Shown: positions 7,247 to 9,344 of the stretch, piece by piece
Numbering within the stretch: position 1 is the stretch's first letter
How the letters are laid out: the number at the start of each line of letters is the position of its first letter
Source of the DNA: Methylomonas sp.
Lineage (GTDB): Bacteria > Pseudomonadota > Gammaproteobacteria > Methylococcales > Methylomonadaceae
Assembly (NCBI GenBank): GCA_026988195.1
Contig: JALSLS010000375.1
Coordinates: 1 to 9,344 of the forward strand
Length of the DNA: 9,344 bases
Reading direction: 5' to 3'
Notes under the pieces: model-generated
What the model saw: only the letters and a program-made list of their open reading frames with translations
What the model was told of the DNA's origin: nothing
The model's database searches: none
Translations under genes and position numbers: made by a program

Positions 7247-7260
7247 ATTTAAATAGGGAT

Positions 7261-7728
7261 TTAGTGTAAAAGGGCAGGGGTTAAGTCATAAACAATATCT
7301 TCCATTCTTGAGAAGGCAATATCATCATCTGATTGGCTTAGTAGAACCATTAATATAGTCCATTTTAGCTCGTCTACAGCTATTGTTTTGTTTTCGACAG
7401 ACATAACCCTGTCAATCACGATTTCACGCGTAGTGGCCGTTAAAATGCCGCTATGTTCAAGAAAAAGTAACAGGTCACGACATTCAATATCAAGTTTAGC
7501 TTGTTCTTGTGGGCAAAAAATACGGAAAGCCGACGATATAGTAGGTTTAATGGTGCTTTGTTCCGCTAATGTTTCTAGCCAGTCAAAAGCGTTGTTGACT
7601 TCGTTTGGTTCAAAACCTGCTTGCAGAAGTTCGGTCTTAATACTGTCATTATTTGGAGATAAGTCCATATCATCATCTAAATAATTTTCAAATAGATAGA
7701 TTAAGACATCAAAAATATTTTCTTTCAT
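7261..7728 (-). CDS. smg: Smg family protein (DUF494), function unknown
   Basis: A small acidic cytosolic protein of 155 residues, close to the 157 of E. coli Smg. The opening MKENIFDVLIYLFENY followed by an acidic patch (about residues 18-23, LDDDMD) and the helical remainder match the family. No catalytic motif, signal peptide or membrane segment is visible, and the family's biochemical role is not established. The ATG at 7728 follows an AGG in CAGGTACT, an adequate ribosome site. It starts 9 nt after dprA and ends 14 nt before topA, so all three are probably one transcript. The conserved place beside dprA is the main clue to a DNA-related role, which is inference. Confidence 0.93.
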   Translation of the reverse strand: MKENIFDVLIYLFENYLDDDMDLSPNNDSIKTELLQAGFEPNEVNNAFDWLETLAEQSTIKPTISSAFRIFCPQEQAKLDIECRDLLLFLEHSGILTATTREIVIDRVMSVENKTIAVDELKWTILMVLLSQSDDDIAFSRMEDIVYDLTPALLH

Positions 7729-7737
7729 AGTACCTGT

Positions 7738-8838
7738 TTATTTTATTCGGATATAACCACCAGCTGTGCTAGCAATGGAACCTTGTAATTCCAGCAGAAG
7801 TAACATAGATGAAACAACTTCAACTGAAAAACTAGATTCTTGCACTAACCAATCTACCGATGTGGGGCTAAACATAATGAGATTCAATAGATTTTGCTGC
7901 TCCAGGTCAAGCGTTGATTTGTTATTTTTAAGTGCTATCGCTTCAGGTTGTTGATTGTATTCACCTAATTCATCTAAAATATCTTGAGTATTTTCAACTA
8001 ATTTAGCACCTTCTTTAATCAAAGCATTACATCCACGTGCTAAAGGGTTATGAATGGAGCCTGGAATTGCAAAAACTTCTCGGTTTTCTTCTAAAGCCAT
8101 TCGGGCGGTAATAAGAGATCCACTTTTCTTAGCGGCTTCAACAACTAATAATCCGATACAGAGGCCACTGATAATACGGTTTCTTCTAGGGAAGTGATTG
8201 GCTTGAGCTGTAGTGCCTGGCGGAAATTCTGAGATAAGTAGGCCAGTATCGGCAATATCGGTTGCCAATTGTTTATTTCTGGCAGGGTAAACTCTATCAA
8301 GCCCAGTTCCAGTCACCGCAATAGTAAAGCCTTTAACATTGAGGGCACCTTGATGACTTGCTGCATCGATTCCTAAAGCTAAACCGCTGGTAATGGTAAA
8401 ACCATATTGAGCAAGCGATTGTGCAAAATCTATGGCGGATTGCTGTCCGAGGGGTGAAGGGTTTCTACTTCCCACGATAGATATTTGAGGCTGGGTAAGC
8501 AAATGAGTATCGCCTCTTGTAAAAAGGACAGGTGGGGGGCTGTCAATTTCCTTTAATTGTGCCGGATAGCGGTGGTCATAAAAGGTGATAAGGTCATTTT
8601 TAGCTTGCTTAACCCAGTGCAAATCATTTTCAATTAAATCCCAGTCAGGGGCGTTTATATAATCAATACTTTTTTGATTGAGGCCTATAGCCAAAAGTGC
8701 TGCTGATGTTTGTGAAAATAATTGCTCTGGTAAATAGGAGTCCAGTATTTTAATAAATGTTTTACTGCCTACCCCTGGCGTTCTTAGCAGGGCAAGCCAG
8801 TATTTAAGGTTTTCAGCTGATGGGGATTTTTTTTGCAC
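7738..8838 (-). CDS. dprA: DNA-processing protein DprA (Smf)
   Basis: DprA binds incoming single-stranded DNA during natural transformation and loads RecA onto it. The 366 residues include an N-terminal helical SAM/HhH-like part (about 8-60, with LRTPGVGSKTF), the extended Rossmann fold (about 105-295) and a C-terminal winged-helix-like domain (about 305-366). Rossmann-fold motifs are IVGSRNPSPLG (121-131), ITSGLALGIDAASHQGAL (149-166), TGTGLDRVYPARN (176-188), FPRRNRIISGL (216-226), KSGSLITARMA (238-248) and FAIPGSI (256-262). The start is GTG at 8838-8836. No ATG, GTG or TTG lies between it and the upstream in-frame TGA (8917-8919), and no alternative start is near downstream, so GTG is the only choice although no clear ribosome site precedes it. 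It is first of dprA-smg-topA. Presence of dprA alone does not prove competence. Confidence 0.95.
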   Translation of the reverse strand: MQKKSPSAENLKYWLALLRTPGVGSKTFIKILDSYLPEQLFSQTSAALLAIGLNQKSIDYINAPDWDLIENDLHWVKQAKNDLITFYDHRYPAQLKEIDSPPPVLFTRGDTHLLTQPQISIVGSRNPSPLGQQSAIDFAQSLAQYGFTITSGLALGIDAASHQGALNVKGFTIAVTGTGLDRVYPARNKQLATDIADTGLLISEFPPGTTAQANHFPRRNRIISGLCIGLLVVEAAKKSGSLITARMALEENREVFAIPGSIHNPLARGCNALIKEGAKLVENTQDILDELGEYNQQPEAIALKNNKSTLDLEQQNLLNLIMFSPTSVDWLVQESSFSVEVVSSMLLLLELQGSIASTAGGYIRIK

Positions 8839-8950
8839 GTAACTTTGTGTGGTTAGTTGATTTAAAGCACTCTGGACTTCATTCCAGCTCTCTAACTTAG
8901 GTAACTCGCATCCTTTTCAAAGAAGCTAAAAAGCACAATACTTTCACAGC

Positions 8951-8976
8951 CGCTCTGCGTTATTGAATGCAGAGCG
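8951..8976. repeat. Perfect 8-bp hairpin upstream of dprA
   Basis: CGCTCTGC (8951-8958) and GCAGAGCG (8969-8976) pair perfectly around a 10-nt loop GTTATTGAAT. No T-run follows on either strand. The position 113 nt or more upstream of dprA could place it in the operon leader or just upstream of the promoter. Confidence 0.5.
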
Positions 8977-9012
8977 ATCCAGTATGAGTTTCCACGGAGA
9001 CCGTTACCACCC

Positions 9013-9151
9013 TTAAGTTAAGCTTCAAAAGTAGGATGGGCAAAGGAGGTACGACGAGCCCATCAATATGGCGTTCAGCTGAATTGATGGGCACGCTATC
9101 GCTTTGCCCATCCTACAGTATCCTTTTAGTTCACAGTCATATTAAGTTAAG
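9013..9151. repeat. TTAAGTTAAG direct repeats flanking the nested palindrome
   Basis: TTAAGTTAAG occurs at 9013-9022 and 9142-9151, bracketing the 9031-9116 palindrome at 8 and 25 nt. The unequal distances argue against a simple target-site duplication. A related CTTAAAGT precedes the reduced copy at 4514-4521, so the left one may belong to the element. Confidence 0.45.
9031..9116. repeat. Complete nested GTAGG/GGGCA palindromic element
   Basis: An outer perfect 15-bp arm, GTAGGATGGGCAAAG (9031-9045)/CTTTGCCCATCCTAC (9102-9116), encloses a second perfect 10-bp arm, GCCCATCAAT (9058-9067)/ATTGATGGGC (9083-9092), and at the centre the palindrome TCAGCTGA (9075-9082). The 86-bp whole could extrude as one long cruciform. 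A reduced relative lies at 4544-4581. It carries no coding potential. GTAGG-ended intergenic palindromes of this look are common in proteobacterial genomes as non-autonomous elements. Confidence 0.8.
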
Positions 9152-9201
9152 GCAACCAGCAACAAATAACTCACCCACCTTACTGGCTTTTTTATCTCTG
9201 C

Positions 9202-9306
9202 TCAAACCATCTCAATCGTTACGTAGCACACGGATGTGCAAGTGTCGCTCGAAGCAGGATGCTGGTTGCGACCGTAGCTGGCTATGCGCCTCTTGAGATA
9301 GTTTGA
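9202..9306. repeat. Inverted-repeat unit, MITE-like
   Basis: TCAAACCATCTCAA (9202-9215) pairs with TTGAGATAGTTTGA (9293-9306) at 13 of 14 positions, enclosing 77 nt. Inside is the hairpin GCACA-CGGA-TGTGC (9226-9239), similar in place and in its GGATG core to CTACATGGATGTAG of copy B. The ends could be terminal repeats of a small non-autonomous element, but no duplicated target site was seen. Confidence 0.55.
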
Positions 9307-9344
9307 TCAGAAACAAAAAATCTGCGCAATCTGGGTGGGTTATT

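Larger units (their letters stand above)
8839..9344. other. Gene-free palindrome-rich region upstream of dprA
   Basis: No supportable gene in 506 nt. It must hold the dprA promoter (minus strand), but I see no good -35/-10 pair. It contains a hairpin at 8951-8976, a complete nested palindrome at 9031-9116 between two TTAAGTTAAG direct repeats, and an inverted-repeat unit at 9202-9306. A plus-strand open frame over 9036-9296 runs through the palindromes and is not a gene. Confidence 0.65.

Noticed and set aside
8839..9030. Possible remnant of a LysM-domain gene, which I recall preceding dprA in some relatives
   Set aside because: No LysM-like segment is readable in any frame.
9036..9296. Plus-strand open frame of 86 codons
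   Set aside because: It is made of the nested palindrome and the inverted-repeat unit; composition is not protein-like.

Overview
The window is a stretch of ordinary gammaproteobacterial chromosome with rather low GC (AT-rich intergenic DNA, many AT-ending codons). It carries six confident protein genes. Four of them (purE, purK, topA, dprA) can be named from catalytic motifs and smg from its family. The sixth is a CPA1-type cation/proton antiporter that I leave without a symbol. The dprA-smg-topA cluster and the intergenic GTAGG-type palindromes fit a gammaproteobacterium. A methanotroph-like (Methylococcales) or related lineage is my best guess, but that is inference and not proven by the sequence.

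Layout. Positions 1-315 are a non-coding leader with a small inverted repeat and an extended -10 candidate. Positions 316-1907 hold purE-purK, overlapping by one base (TAATG), which encode the two-step N5-CAIR route of purine synthesis. Positions 1908-2331 are intergenic and carry the first copy (A) of a dispersed repeat plus small hairpins. Positions 2332-4410 encode a 692-residue antiporter with a membrane domain of 12-13 helices and a long soluble tail. Positions 4411-4918 are a dense mosaic of palindromic repeats: a reduced GTAGG/GGGCA hairpin element, a lone perfect DnaA-box sequence, the second copy (B) of the dispersed repeat, a 199-bp unit bounded by 20-bp inverted GTAGGAGCG ends, and a stem-loop at the topA 3' end. 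Positions 8838 down to 4919 on the minus strand are the tight cluster dprA-smg-topA (9-nt and 14-nt gaps): a DNA-uptake/recombination mediator, a conserved protein of unknown function, and DNA topoisomerase I. Positions 8839-9344 are again gene-free and palindrome-rich, with a complete nested 86-bp palindrome and a 105-bp inverted-repeat unit.

The coding part is housekeeping and I see no defence island, phage, CRISPR array, toxin-antitoxin pair or transposase. The real second-look material is the intergenic DNA. At least three families of non-autonomous palindromic elements sit in the three large gaps, two of them present in more than one copy here. No mobilising enzyme is visible in the window.
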